Origin: Rhodanobacter sp. DHB23
GTDB lineage: Bacteria > Pseudomonadota > Gammaproteobacteria > Xanthomonadales > Rhodanobacteraceae
DNA: 64,000 nt
Direction: 5' to 3'
Assembly (NCBI RefSeq): GCF_014842975.1
Contig: NZ_JACYXK010000023.1
Span: 1-64,000 of the forward strand
This document shows positions 28,115-38,501 of the stretch, piece after piece (position 1 is the stretch's first letter; each line of letters starts with the position of its first letter). A model generated the notes under the pieces. The model ran no database searches. It was not told the DNA's origin and worked only from the letters and a program-made list of their open reading frames with translations. The translations under genes and the position numbers were made by a program.

Positions 28115-30016
28115 GTGGGTCACGAAATGCATCAAGGCATGGGCGAAGCCGAAACCAAGCGGCGCCTCGCGGCGCTCGCGTTGGGCGCGATCGGCGTCGT
28201 CTACGGAGACATCGGCACCAGTCCGCTGTACACGCTGCAGAGCACGCTCGACATGGACGGCCTGAAGCCGACGCCGGGCAGCATCTACGGCGTGCTGTCG
28301 CTGATCTTCTGGGCGCAGATCATCGTGGTCTCGCTGAAGTACGTCACCTTCATCATGCGTGCGGACAACAAGGGCGAGGGCGGCATCATGGCGCTGATGG
28401 CGCTGGCCCTGCGCAGTGTGCGCGAGCAGCCGCGGCTGCGCTGGGGGCTGGCGATCCTCGGCATCTTCGGCGCGTCGCTGTTCTACGGCGACGGCGTGAT
28501 CACGCCGGCGATTTCCGTGCTCGGCGCGGTGGAAGGCGTGAAGGTGGCCGCGCCCGGGCTGGGGCATTGGGTGGTGCCGATCACGGTGGTCGTGCTGCTG
28601 GTGCTGTTCTGGCTGCAGCGGCGCGGTACCGATCACGTGGGGCGCATGTTCGGGCCGGTGATGGTGCTGTGGTTCGTGGTGATCGCGCTGCTTGGCGTGA
28701 ACATGATCCTGCACAACCCGCACGTCCTGTGGGCGGTCAATCCGGTGTATGGCGTGCACTTCTTCTTCAACCACGGCCGGCATGCCTTCATCGCGCTGGG
28801 CGGCGTGGTGCTGGCGCTGACCGGCGGCGAGGCGCTGTATGCCGACATGGGGCATTTCGGCAAAAAGCCCATCCGGCTGGCATGGTTCAGCTTCGTGCTG
28901 CCGGCGTTGGTGCTGAATTATTTCGGCCAGGGCGCGCTGCTGCTGGATCACCCCGAAGCGATCGACAGCCCGTTCTTCAAGACGGTGCCGTCCGTGATGC
29001 TGTACCCGATGATCGCCCTGGCCACCGCCGCGGCGGTGATTGCCTCGCAGGCGGTGATCTCCGGTGCGTTCTCGATGACGCGCGAGGCGATGTCGCTGGG
29101 CTATTCGATGCGCATGCCGGTGGTGCACACCTCGCGTGAGATGTCCGGCCAGATCTTCGTGCCGTGGGTCAACAGTTTCCTGCTGGTGATGGTGCTGTTC
29201 GCGGTATTGCACTTCGGCAGTTCCGACTCGCTGAGCGCGGCCTACGGCATCGCGGTGACCGGCACGATGAGCATCACCACCGTGCTTGCGCTGTTCGTGG
29301 CACGCCACCAGTGGAAGTGGAACCTGCCGTTGCTGATCGTGGTGGGTGCCTGCCTGTTGATCATCGACCTGTCGTTCTTCAGCGCCAACCTCATCAAGAT
29401 CGAGGCGGGCGGTTGGTTCCCGTTGGTGCTGGGCGTGGCGGTGTTCGCGGTGATGACCACCTGGCGTCGCGGCCGCGAGCTGGTGGTGCGCGAGATCAAG
29501 CAGGGTGGTTTGGCGCTGGCGCCGTTCATCGAGGCCATGCAGAAGCATCCGCCGCTGCGCGTGCCGGGCACGGCGATCTTCCTGACCGCGAACCAGAACG
29601 CGGTGCCGCATGCGCTGCTGCACAACCTCAAGCACAACAAGGTGCTGCACGAGCGCAACGTGCTGCTGACGGTGGAGATCCTCGAGACGCCGGTGGCGGA
29701 TGCCGAGGAGCGCATCCACCTGGTGCCGATGCAGGGCGACTTCTACGGACTCGAATTGCGCTTCGGTTTTGCGGAAGACCCGAACATCCCGCTGGCGCTG
29801 TCCATGTGCACCAGGAGCGGCCTGCCGTTCGACATGATGGACACCACCTTCTTCCTGTCGCGCGAAAACGTGGTGGCCGACAAGCGCCGCCCCGGCATGG
29901 CGCTGTGGCGCGACAAGCTGTTCGCCTTCATGGCGCGCAATGCCTTGCCGGCCACGGCGTATTTCCAGATTCCCGGCAACCGTTTGATTGAGCTGGGGGC
30001 GCAGGTGGAGATTTGA
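28115..30016 (+). CDS. kup: Low-affinity potassium transporter Kup
   Basis: Proton-coupled K+ uptake in the inner membrane. The 633-residue protein has LGAIGVVYGDIGTSPLYTLQ, about twelve hydrophobic segments up to residue ~455, then a cytoplasmic C-terminal domain ending GNRLIELGAQVEI. The GTG at 28115 is taken as the start because GGGGAG lies 7 bp upstream; ATGs at 28127 and 28139 are alternatives. It lies between ruvA (2-bp gap) and ruvB, an insertion into the recombination operon. The last codons and the stop are part of a perfect hairpin. Confidence 0.95.
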   Translation: MGHEMHQGMGEAETKRRLAALALGAIGVVYGDIGTSPLYTLQSTLDMDGLKPTPGSIYGVLSLIFWAQIIVVSLKYVTFIMRADNKGEGGIMALMALALRSVREQPRLRWGLAILGIFGASLFYGDGVITPAISVLGAVEGVKVAAPGLGHWVVPITVVVLLVLFWLQRRGTDHVGRMFGPVMVLWFVVIALLGVNMILHNPHVLWAVNPVYGVHFFFNHGRHAFIALGGVVLALTGGEALYADMGHFGKKPIRLAWFSFVLPALVLNYFGQGALLLDHPEAIDSPFFKTVPSVMLYPMIALATAAAVIASQAVISGAFSMTREAMSLGYSMRMPVVHTSREMSGQIFVPWVNSFLLVMVLFAVLHFGSSDSLSAAYGIAVTGTMSITTVLALFVARHQWKWNLPLLIVVGACLLIIDLSFFSANLIKIEAGGWFPLVLGVAVFAVMTTWRRGRELVVREIKQGGLALAPFIEAMQKHPPLRVPGTAIFLTANQNAVPHALLHNLKHNKVLHERNVLLTVEILETPVADAEERIHLVPMQGDFYGLELRFGFAEDPNIPLALSMCTRSGLPFDMMDTTFFLSRENVVADKRRPGMALWRDKLFAFMARNALPATAYFQIPGNRLIELGAQVEI

Positions 30017-30211
30017 TCCGCTTGCGGATCAAATCTCCACCTGCGAACCGCGGTCCAAGGATGGACCGCACACACACCGATCGCTCCGCGATCGGTGTGT
30101 GGAGCCTGGATGGGCTCGCCCGTCCAGGCGAGCCAAGGAAGGGCAGGACAGCCCTTCCTTGGCTCATGAGTACGGCGCTCTTGCTCTTGTTTTTCGCTCC
30201 TTTTTCGGAGC
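30001..30211. repeat. Run of consecutive perfect hairpins between kup and ruvB
   Basis: Hairpins follow one another almost without spacing. 30001-30021 with 30024-30044 (21-bp arms, includes the kup TGA); 30050-30057 with 30062-30069 (8 bp); 30071-30084 with 30088-30101 (14 bp); 30104-30115 with 30118-30129 (11 of 12); 30130-30144 with 30151-30165 (15 bp); and a small one at 30196-30211. Stems differ in sequence, so they are not copies of one repeat. They may terminate kup transcription or set mRNA stability before ruvB. Confidence 0.85.
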
Positions 30212-30232
30212 CAGTGCCGCCATAATGGCGAC

Positions 30233-31274
<1,042 letters not shown>

Positions 31275-31282
<8 letters not shown>

Positions 31283-31685
31283 GCGCGAGCCCTTCCGCTG
31301 GCCGGTGCGGGTGTACTGGGAAGACACCGACGCCGGCGGCGTGGTCTACCACGCCAGCTACCTGCGCTTCCTGGAGCGCGCCCGCAGCGAGTGGCTGCGC
31401 GCGCTGGGCATCAACCAGATGGCCTACAAGGAAAGCACCGGGCTGGCCTTCCTGGTGCGTGAAATGCAACTGGATTTCCTGCGCGCAGCCCTGCTGGACG
31501 ATGAACTGTCGGTGACGGTGGCTGTCAAGGAACGGCGCGCGGCCAGTATCCTATTCAGCCAGACGATCGATCGTGCGGACGGTACCTGCCTGGTTCGCGC
31601 CGGCGTGCGCGTGGCCTGCGTGGACACGCGGCGCATGCGCGCCGTGCCGATGCCCGCCGATCTGTTCCCCGGAACTCCTTCCTGA
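31275..31685 (+). CDS. ybgC: Tol-Pal-associated acyl-CoA thioesterase YbgC
   Basis: Hot-dog-fold thioesterase of the 4-hydroxybenzoyl-CoA type, first gene of the tol-pal cluster. The 136-residue protein has the catalytic Asp in [22 protein letters not shown] 31275 overlaps the end of ruvB; an upstream start at 31257 is less likely. In E. coli the protein acts on acyl-CoA or acyl-ACP and associates with phospholipid synthesis enzymes. Confidence 0.92.
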
Positions 31686-31717
31686 CCACCTTTGCCGACG
31701 CGGAGCGCCCCAAGCCA

Positions 31718-32401
31718 ATGAACGGCGGACTCAATGTTTTCGACCTGATCATGAATTCCAGCCTGCCCGTGAAGGGCGTGCTGCTGATCCTGGTGATCTT
31801 CTCCTTCATGTCGTGGGTCATCATCATCCGCAAGCTGGGCCAGACCAAGGCGGCGCTGGAGAACGCGGAGAACTTCGAGGAGCGCTTCTGGTCCGGCGGC
31901 GACCTGGCGCAACTGTTCCGCGAAGTGAGCAACCGCGGCGCGGAAGGCGGCCTGGAGACCATCTTCGAGTCGGGTTTCCGCGAGTTCGCCCGCCAGCGCC
32001 AGCGCCGCACCCACGACACGCGCGGCGTGATCGAGGGCACCGAGCGTGCGATGCAGGTGGCCAGCACCCGCGAGGTCGGCACGCTGGAGCGCAGCCTGGA
32101 GTTCCTCGCCAACGTCGGCTCGATCAGCCCCTACGTGGGCCTGTTCGGCACGGTGTGGGGCATCATGGGCGCGTTCCAGGGCCTGGGCGACATGAAGGAC
32201 GTCACCATCGCCGTGGTCGCGCCGCACATCTCCGAGGCGCTGATCGCCACCGCGATGGGCCTGTTCGCGGCGATCCCCGCGCAGTGGATGTACAACCGCT
32301 TCGCCACCAAGGTGGAGCGCATCGCCTCGCGCTACGACGTGTTCCAGGAGGAGTTCTCCTCCGTGCTGCAGCGGCAGATCCAGGCCGACGACGCGGCCTG
32401 A
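31718..32401 (+). CDS. tolQ: Tol-Pal inner membrane proton channel subunit TolQ
   Basis: MotA/ExbB-like subunit that with TolR uses the proton gradient to drive TolA. The 227-residue protein has three membrane segments (residues about 13-35, 130-152 and 165-190) and the conserved GSISPYVGLFGTVWGIMGAF and PHISEALIATAMGLFAAIPA. Followed by tolR after 13 bp. Confidence 0.95.
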   Translation: MNGGLNVFDLIMNSSLPVKGVLLILVIFSFMSWVIIIRKLGQTKAALENAENFEERFWSGGDLAQLFREVSNRGAEGGLETIFESGFREFARQRQRRTHDTRGVIEGTERAMQVASTREVGTLERSLEFLANVGSISPYVGLFGTVWGIMGAFQGLGDMKDVTIAVVAPHISEALIATAMGLFAAIPAQWMYNRFATKVERIASRYDVFQEEFSSVLQRQIQADDAA

Positions 32402-32414
32402 CCGGAGCGCTGAC

Positions 32415-32876
32415 ATGCGAAACGCGCGGCGCTACAAGCGCTACAAGCTGAAATCCGAGATCAACGTCGTCCCCTACATCGACGTGATGCTGGTGCTGCT
32501 GATCATCTTCATGGTGACCACGCCCATGCTGAACTCCAACGTGGACGTGAACCTGCCGCAGGCCAATGCCAAGGCGTTGCAGGGCAAGAAGGACTCGCTG
32601 GTCGTGCAGGTGGCGAAGGACGGCACGCTCGCCCTCATCGTGGGCAACGGCAAGCCGCAGCCGGTGGACGAGGCCGACCTGCAGGCCAAGGTCAAGGCGT
32701 TCCTGGACGCCAACCAGCAGCTCAGCGTGCTGGTGGCCGGCGACACCAGCGGCAACTACGGCGGCGTGTACAAGGTGCTGGCGGACCTGCAGCAGGCCGG
32801 CGTGGACAAGGTCGGCCTGATGAGCACGCCCGGCGACGGTTCCAGCCAGGGTCAGGGGTCCCATGGACGACCGTAA
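32415..32876 (+). CDS. tolR: Tol-Pal inner membrane protein TolR
   Basis: MotB/ExbD-like partner of TolQ. The 153-residue protein has one N-terminal span containing the proton-carrying Asp (INVVPYIDVMLVLLIIFMVT) and a periplasmic domain. Its end overlaps the tolA start by 14 nt, so the two are translationally coupled. Confidence 0.95.
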   Translation: MRNARRYKRYKLKSEINVVPYIDVMLVLLIIFMVTTPMLNSNVDVNLPQANAKALQGKKDSLVVQVAKDGTLALIVGNGKPQPVDEADLQAKVKAFLDANQQLSVLVAGDTSGNYGGVYKVLADLQQAGVDKVGLMSTPGDGSSQGQGSHGRP

Positions 32877-33804
32877 GGGCATTCCGCGGGCGGTGCTGCT
32901 GTCCGCGCTGCTGCATCTGGGCATCGTCGCGTTCCTGTTCCTCGCGGTACTGCCCTGCACCAGCTACGAGAACTTCATCGACATGCTGGGCCTGCCCGCA
33001 TCGATGAACCCGATCACCTGTTCGCGTCCCTTGCAGCTGAAGGGGCCGGTGATCGAGGCTACCCTGATCGGCCCCACCGGCAGCCCGCCGCCGAAGGCGG
33101 TCAAGGTCAAGCCGGTCCCCGACAGCGTACCGCCACCGCCGTCGGTGCCGCCGCCCCCGCCGCCGGTGGCGCAGCCCAAGATCGCGCCGTTGCCGCCGCC
33201 GCCCGAGCATCCCGATGTGAAGGACCAGGAGCGCGTGGTCGAGCAGGGCATCCAGCAGGCCGAGGAAAAGCAGGTGCAGGAAGAGAAGCAGCGCCAGCGC
33301 CAGGCCGAGCTGGACGCGCAGGCGGCCCAGAAGAAAAAGCAGGAAGAGCTGAAGAAGGTCGACGAGATGCTCGCCCAGATGGACGCGGCCTCGGCGCAGA
33401 CCAAGCGGGCCGACAGCAAGGCGAAACAGGCCAAGCAGCAGCTGGCCGACCTCAAGAACGCCCAGGACAACGGCCAGCCCGATCTGCCCAATGCCGCCCA
33501 GCGGCAGACCGGCAACAACGCGCAGAACAGCGACCTCACCAGCGAATATGCGGCCGCCATTCAGAATGCGGTCACGCCCAACTGGACTCGCCCGGATAAC
33601 ATGCCGAACGTCCCTTGCAGGGTGCATGTCGTGCAGTTGCCGGGGGGCGACGTGATCAGCGCCCAGGTCGACTCCAGCTGTCCCTACGACGACGCGGGCA
33701 GGCGGTCGGTGGAGAATGCGATCCTGCGCACCAAGACCTTGCCGTACAAGGGTTTCGAGAGCGTGTTCCAGCGCGAACTGACCTTCACTTTCACGCCGCA
33801 ATGA
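32863..33804 (+). CDS. tolA: Cell envelope integrity protein TolA
   Basis: Links the TolQR motor to Pal and TolB across the periplasm. The 313-residue protein has one N-terminal span (residues about 9-30), a proline-rich stretch (about 85-115), a long Lys/Glu/Gln/Ala coiled coil (about 120-200) and a C-terminal domain III with paired Cys (NVPCRVHVVQLPGG and VDSSCPYDDAG). Its TGA overlaps the tolB ATG. Confidence 0.93.
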   Translation: MDDRKGIPRAVLLSALLHLGIVAFLFLAVLPCTSYENFIDMLGLPASMNPITCSRPLQLKGPVIEATLIGPTGSPPPKAVKVKPVPDSVPPPPSVPPPPPPVAQPKIAPLPPPPEHPDVKDQERVVEQGIQQAEEKQVQEEKQRQRQAELDAQAAQKKKQEELKKVDEMLAQMDAASAQTKRADSKAKQAKQQLADLKNAQDNGQPDLPNAAQRQTGNNAQNSDLTSEYAAAIQNAVTPNWTRPDNMPNVPCRVHVVQLPGGDVISAQVDSSCPYDDAGRRSVENAILRTKTLPYKGFESVFQRELTFTFTPQ

Positions 33805-35138
33805 AGACCCACATGCGCAGACCCAATCCGTTGTACGCCCTGATCCTGTGCCTGGTCGCGGCGCTGTTCGCCAGCACGGCGGCCGCCCAGACCGGCGGGC
33901 TGGACATCCAGATCGCCAATGGCGTGAAGACCGCCACCCCGATCGCCGTGGTGCCGTACGCGCAACCCGGCGTGGCGCCGCTGCCCACCGACGTGGCCGA
34001 CGTGATCCGCGCCGATCTCAACCGTTGCGGCAAGTTCCGTGCGCTGGCCAAGAGCGACATCGTCGAGTTCCCCGCCAAGGGCGCGGACATCAACTATGCC
34101 ACCTGGCGCCTGCTCAAGCAGGACTACATCACGGTCGGCCACATCAGCGACGCCGGCAACGGCATGGTGCGGGTCGACTACGAACTGTGGGACGTGAACC
34201 GGCAGCAGAACCTGCTGGCCGGGTACTTCACGGCCCCGCCGGGCGACCTGCGCGGCGTGGCGCACCAGATCGCCGACGCGATCTACCAGAAGATCACCGG
34301 CGTGCGCGGCGCGTTCTGGACCCGCATCGCCTACATCACCCAGGTCGGCCTGGGCAACAACACCAACTACTCGCTGGTGGTGGCCGACTCGGACGGCTTC
34401 AACCCGCAGGTGGTGGCGCGTTCGCATGAGTCGCTGATGTCGCCGGCATGGTCGCCGGATGGCAAGAAGATCGCCTACGTCTCCTTCGAGAGCGGCAACT
34501 CGCAGATCTACGTGCAGGACCTCACCACCGGCGCGCGCCAGCTGGTGGAGTCGCACAAGAAGGGCATCAACGGTGCACCGGCGTGGTCGCCGGATGGCCG
34601 CAGGCTGGCGGTGGCGCTGTCCTTCACCGGCCACCTCGAGCTGTACGCGCTCGACCTGGCCTCGCGCCAGGAGATCCAGCTGACCCATGGCATGTCGATC
34701 AACACCGAGCCGGTGTGGGCGGCGGACGGCCAGTCCCTCTATTTCACCTCCGACCGCTCCGGCCGCCCGCAGATCTACCAGATTCCGGCCGGCGGCGGCA
34801 CACCCCAGCGCATCAGCTTCCAGGGTACGTACAACTCCAACTCCGACATCAGCTACGACGGCAAGGAACTTGCCATGGTGCAGGGCAACGGGAACGTGTA
34901 TCGTATTGCAGTCATGGATCTCGGCCTGGGCGGGCAGGTGCATTACCTCTCGCCGGGTCCGCTGGATTTCGGTCCCAGTTGGGCGCCGAACGCCAGCATG
35001 TTGCTGTACGGTGCAACCGAAGGCCCGCGCGGCGTGCTGTATGCCACTTCGTCCGATGGCATGGTGCGTCAGCGCCTTGCGCTCGCCAATGGCAGCGTGA
35101 GCGATCCTTCCTGGGGACCGTACCGGCAACAGCAGTGA
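33801..35138 (+). CDS. tolB: Tol-Pal periplasmic beta-propeller TolB
   Basis: Periplasmic protein that binds Pal and TolA. The 445-residue precursor has a signal peptide ending ASTAAAQ, an N-terminal alpha/beta domain (residues about 30-160) and a six-bladed propeller built from WD-like repeats ([48 protein letters not shown]). Start ATG lies in ATGA overlap with tolA. Confidence 0.95.
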   Translation: MKTHMRRPNPLYALILCLVAALFASTAAAQTGGLDIQIANGVKTATPIAVVPYAQPGVAPLPTDVADVIRADLNRCGKFRALAKSDIVEFPAKGADINYATWRLLKQDYITVGHISDAGNGMVRVDYELWDVNRQQNLLAGYFTAPPGDLRGVAHQIADAIYQKITGVRGAFWTRIAYITQVGLGNNTNYSLVVADSDGFNPQVVARSHESLMSPAWSPDGKKIAYVSFESGNSQIYVQDLTTGARQLVESHKKGINGAPAWSPDGRRLAVALSFTGHLELYALDLASRQEIQLTHGMSINTEPVWAADGQSLYFTSDRSGRPQIYQIPAGGGTPQRISFQGTYNSNSDISYDGKELAMVQGNGNVYRIAVMDLGLGGQVHYLSPGPLDFGPSWAPNASMLLYGATEGPRGVLYATSSDGMVRQRLALANGSVSDPSWGPYRQQQ

Positions 35139-35267
35139 ACTCGTGCCGCCGCACTTGCGTGGGGCGGTCGATGCCGGGGACGGCCCGCGAGGGTCGCGCC
35201 CGGCGTGTTTTGCGGTCGGGGCGTTGTCGTGCCAAGGCCAGCCACTGATGGCGAGCATCACACGCCG

Positions 35268-35296
35268 TTGATCTTGCAATACCAAAAATCAATAAC
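35268..35296 (+). promoter_or_regulatory. Possible internal promoter upstream of pal
   Basis: TTGATC (35268-35273) and AATAAC (35291-35296) are 17 bp apart in a locally AT-rich stretch of the 239-bp tolB-pal gap. pal and the TPR gene are often expressed more strongly than tolQRAB, which would fit an extra promoter. Confidence 0.4.
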
Positions 35297-35377
35297 AGCC
35301 GGACCACCGGCGAATTCGTCCCGTAACCCGTCCGTCACTGCATGTCGGATCTCACACACGTTTGAAGGAACGTCACC

Positions 35378-35887
35378 ATGAATAAGACCGTTCGCGTCGC
35401 CCTGGTCGCCCTGCTCTGCGTTGGCGCGGCCGCCTGTTCCAAGAAGCAGGAAGTCAAGCCGCAGCCGCAGCAGAATGAGGTCGCCCCTCAGACCGCCCCG
35501 GCTGATACCAGCGGCAAGTACCAGCTCGGCGACCTAGAGAAGGATGCCTGCCTGCGCCAGCGCGTCGTGTACTTCGATTTCGACAAGGACGAAATCAAGC
35601 CGGAGTTCCAGCAGATCATGGCTTGCCACGCCAAGTACCTGCAGGACCGCCCGATGGCGCAGATGCGCCTGGAAGGCAACACCGACGAGCGCGGCTCGAA
35701 GGAATACAACCTGGGCCTCGGCGAGCGTCGTGCGAACGCCGTGTCCAGCGCGCTGCAGGCCAACGGCGGTTCCGCCAGCCAGATCAGCGTGATCTCCTAC
35801 GGCAAGGAAAAGCCGGTGTGCCGCGAGCACAACGAGGACTGCTGGAGCAAGAACCGTCGCGTCGAGATCGTCTACACGGCCGAGTAA
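35378..35887 (+). CDS. pal: Peptidoglycan-associated lipoprotein Pal
   Basis: Outer-membrane lipoprotein that binds peptidoglycan and TolA/TolB. The 169-residue precursor has a signal with lipobox GAAAC (Cys20), a short Gln/Pro linker and an OmpA-like domain with VYFDFDKDEIKPEFQQI and the diaminopimelate-binding region EGNTDERGSKEYNLGLGERR. A GAAGGA ribosome site lies 9 bp before the ATG. Confidence 0.96.
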   Translation: MNKTVRVALVALLCVGAAACSKKQEVKPQPQQNEVAPQTAPADTSGKYQLGDLEKDACLRQRVVYFDFDKDEIKPEFQQIMACHAKYLQDRPMAQMRLEGNTDERGSKEYNLGLGERRANAVSSALQANGGSASQISVISYGKEKPVCREHNEDCWSKNRRVEIVYTAE

Positions 35888-35890
35888 TCG

Positions 35891-36757
35891 ATGCAACGAC
35901 TGGTCAGCAAACTTGCAGCCAGGATCGGCATGGCGGGCGCAATCGCGTCCGCCATGCTTTTCGTGCTGCCGGCGTCCGCGCAGGACTCGCGCCTGAGCCT
36001 CGCCGATCGCGTCTCCCTGCTCGAGCAGCAGGCGCAGAACAAGAACCAGAGCAGTGCCGAACTGGTCAACCAGCTGCAGCAGATGCAGTCGCAGCTGCGC
36101 GACATGCAGGGCCAGATCGAGGAACTGCAGCACCAGCTGCAGCAGCTCCAGGACAAGAGCAAGGATCAGTACACCGACCTCGATTCCCGCGTGGGACGCC
36201 TCGAGGCCGGCAACCAGGGCCAGCCGGGTGCGGCGCCGGGTGCGTCCAGCGCGCCGCCGGCTGCGGCCACGGGCGCTGCCGCTGGCGCGGCAACCGCGGG
36301 TGCCGCTCCGGCCGGCAATGCCGCCGCCACGGCGCAGGCCGACAACGGCAAGCCGCTTTCGGCCGCCGACAACGCGGCAGCGCAGGCCGACTACGACGCC
36401 GCCTTCAAGACCCTGCGCGGTGGCGACTACGTGGGCGCCTCGCGCCAGTTCCGCACCTTCATCGAGAAGTACCCGAACCACCCGCTCACCCCGAACGCCT
36501 TCTACTGGCTGGGCGAGTCGTACTACGTCACCACCAACTACCAGGTGGCGCTGCAGGCGTTCCAGCACCTGCTGAGCCAGTTCCCGCAGAGCGAGAAGGC
36601 GCCCGACGCCATGCTCAAGGTCGGCTACTGCCAGTACGAGCTGAAGCAGGCGCCCGCGGCCAAGGCCACGCTCGAGGCGGTGGTCAGCAAGTACCCCGGC
36701 TCCAAGGCCGCCAACCTGGCGAAGGAGCGGCTGGGCCGCATCCAGCAGGCCGGCTGA
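35891..36757 (+). CDS. cpoB: Cell division coordinator CpoB (YbgF)
   Basis: Periplasmic TPR protein that ties outer-membrane constriction by Tol-Pal to peptidoglycan synthesis. The 288-residue precursor has a signal peptide (cleavage near ASAQDS), a coiled coil rich in Gln (about 40-105), an Ala/Pro linker (about 115-150) and TPR repeats (YDAAFKTLRGGDYVGASRQF; FYWLGESYYVTTNYQVALQAF). Starts 3 bp after pal. Confidence 0.93.
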   Translation: MQRLVSKLAARIGMAGAIASAMLFVLPASAQDSRLSLADRVSLLEQQAQNKNQSSAELVNQLQQMQSQLRDMQGQIEELQHQLQQLQDKSKDQYTDLDSRVGRLEAGNQGQPGAAPGASSAPPAAATGAAAGAATAGAAPAGNAAATAQADNGKPLSAADNAAAQADYDAAFKTLRGGDYVGASRQFRTFIEKYPNHPLTPNAFYWLGESYYVTTNYQVALQAFQHLLSQFPQSEKAPDAMLKVGYCQYELKQAPAAKATLEAVVSKYPGSKAANLAKERLGRIQQAG

Positions 36758-36761
36758 GGTC

Positions 36762-37457
36762 GTGGCCGTGGTCGATGCAAGCACTAGCGCGGTGACCGCC
36801 GCGCCTCCGGTTGCCGCCGAGCGGCTGCGCATCACCGAGATCTTCCACTCGATCCAGGGCGAGGCCGACGCGATCGGCTGGCGCACCGTGTTCGTGCGCC
36901 TCACCGGCTGCCCGCTGCGCTGCACCTGGTGCGACACCACGTATTCGTTCCATGGCGGTGAGTGGCGCACCATCGACGACATCCTCGCCGAAGTCGCCAG
37001 CCATGGTGCGCAGCATGTCTGCGTCACCGGCGGCGAGCCCCTGGCGCAGAAGCGCTGCCTGCTCCTGCTGCAGCGCCTGTGCGATGCGGGCTACGAGGTT
37101 TCGCTGGAAACCTCGGGTGCGCTGGACGTCGCCGCTGTCGATCCGCGCGTGCGCAAGGTGGTCGACCTGAAGGCGCCGGATTCCGGCGAGAGTGCGCGCA
37201 ACCTGTGGTCGAACCTCGACCACCTGTCACCGCACGACCAGGTCAAGATCGTGATCGCCAGCCGGGCCGACTACGAATGGGCGCGTGACGTGGTGGCCGA
37301 ACACGCCATCGACCGGCGCTGCATGGCGCTGTTCTCGCCGGTGTGGGGCAAGGTCGAGCCGCGCGAACTGGCCGAATGGATCATCGACGACAAGCTGCCT
37401 GTGCGCTTCCAGTTGCAGTTGCACAAGCTGTTGTGGAACGACGCGAAGGGAAAGTGA
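36762..37457 (+). CDS. queE: 7-carboxy-7-deazaguanine synthase QueE
   Basis: Radical-SAM enzyme of queuosine/preQ0 synthesis that converts 6-carboxytetrahydropterin to CDG. The 231-residue protein has the iron-sulfur motif TGCPLRCTWCDTTYSF (Cys50, 54, 57), FHSIQGE before it and VTGGEPL after it. Starts with GTG 4 bp after cpoB. queC follows about 200 bp downstream. Confidence 0.93.
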   Translation: MAVVDASTSAVTAAPPVAAERLRITEIFHSIQGEADAIGWRTVFVRLTGCPLRCTWCDTTYSFHGGEWRTIDDILAEVASHGAQHVCVTGGEPLAQKRCLLLLQRLCDAGYEVSLETSGALDVAAVDPRVRKVVDLKAPDSGESARNLWSNLDHLSPHDQVKIVIASRADYEWARDVVAEHAIDRRCMALFSPVWGKVEPRELAEWIIDDKLPVRFQLQLHKLLWNDAKGK

Positions 37458-37658
37458 CCCGTGCGTTCATCCATGGGCGTGAAGGTCAAACGGCGGCCAC
37501 CCATGGCTGCACTGCCTGAACCGGTGCGTTCGTCCTCAAGCACCGGGATCGGGCGGCCACCGCCGTGATTGCACGCTTCAACAGTATCCGCGCCGTGGCC
37601 TGTCTTGCCGCGAGCGCTCTCCGGCCGGTGACCGGCCGCTTTGCAATGGATGAAAACC

Positions 37659-38354
37659 ATGTCTGAAACCGCTCCCCGCAAGGCCGTCGTACTCGTCTCC
37701 GGCGGCATGGATTCGGCCGTCACCGTGGCCATCGCCCGCGAGCAGGGCTACCAGGTGCATGCGCTGAGCGTGGCCTATGGCCAGCGCCACAGCTCCGAAC
37801 TGGAAGCTTCCGAGCGCGTGTCGCGCCTGCTCGGCGCGGTGGAGCACAAGACCGTGCAGGTCGACCTGCGCAGCATCGGTGGCTCGGCGCTCACCGCCGA
37901 CATCGCCGTGCCGCTGGACGACGACGCGCACGACGGTGATGGTCACATCCCGGCGACCTACGTGCCGGCGCGCAACACCATCATGCTGTCGATTGCGCTG
38001 GGATGGGCTGAGGTGCTGGGTTCCACCGACATCTGGTGCGGCGTCAACGCGGTGGACTACTCGGGCTACCCGGACTGCCGCCCGGCCTTCATCGAGGCGT
38101 TCGAGACGCTCGCGAACGTGGCCACCAAGGCCGGCGTCGAGGGCGCCGGCATCCGCATCCACGCGCCGCTGATGCGCATGAGCAAGGCCGACATCGCGCG
38201 CGAGGGCCAGCGCCTCGGCGTGGATTTCTCCGCTACGGTGAGCTGCTACCAGGCCGATGCCGAAGGCCGCGCCTGTGGCCATTGCGACGCCTGCCGCCTG
38301 CGCGCGCAGGGTTTCCGCGAGGCGGGATTGCCCGATCCTACACGTTACGCCTGA
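37659..38354 (+). CDS. queC: 7-cyano-7-deazaguanine synthase QueC
   Basis: ATP-dependent enzyme making preQ0 from CDG. The 231-residue protein has the PP-loop [28 protein letters not shown] and a C-terminal zinc site of four Cys in [23 protein letters not shown] 37659 is chosen for length; in-frame starts at 37641 (TTG) and 37650 lie upstream. A near-perfect dyad CGGCCGGT-G-ACCGGCCG (37622-37638) precedes the gene. The upstream gap also contains a diverged copy of the GCGGCCA...TGGC repeat seen at 60267-60526. Confidence 0.94.
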   Translation: MSETAPRKAVVLVSGGMDSAVTVAIAREQGYQVHALSVAYGQRHSSELEASERVSRLLGAVEHKTVQVDLRSIGGSALTADIAVPLDDDAHDGDGHIPATYVPARNTIMLSIALGWAEVLGSTDIWCGVNAVDYSGYPDCRPAFIEAFETLANVATKAGVEGAGIRIHAPLMRMSKADIAREGQRLGVDFSATVSCYQADAEGRACGHCDACRLRAQGFREAGLPDPTRYA

Positions 38355-38366
38355 GGCGCCTTTTGC

Positions 38367-38395
38367 TTGTGCGCATGCAGCACAATCCCTAGAAT
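38367..38395 (+). promoter_or_regulatory. Promoter of tRNA-Lys
   Basis: TTGTGC (38367-38372) and TAGAAT (38390-38395) are 17 bp apart; transcription would begin near 38402, about 15 bp before the mature tRNA. Confidence 0.65.
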
Positions 38396-38416
38396 CGCCA
38401 GTCCGCTGGTTTTGAC

Positions 38417-38492
38417 GGGTCGTTAGCTCAGTTGGTAGAGCACTGGACTTTTAATCCATTGGTCCCGGGTTCGAGTCCCGGACGACCCACCA
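38417..38492 (+). tRNA. tRNA-Lys (anticodon UUU)
   Basis: 76 nt including encoded CCA. The acceptor stem pairs GGGTCGT with ACGACCC, the D arm is TAGCTCAGTTGGTAGAGC, the anticodon loop CTTTTAA carries TTT, and the T arm is CCGGGTTCGAGTCCCGG. It closes the tol-pal-que cluster and has its own promoter and terminator. Confidence 0.97.
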
Positions 38493-38501
38493 GGTTCACG
38501 A

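Noticed and set aside
37458-37658. preQ1 riboswitch before queC
   Set aside because: No pseudoknot-like C-rich/A-rich pattern is seen; the dyad just before queC is GC-only and symmetrical.
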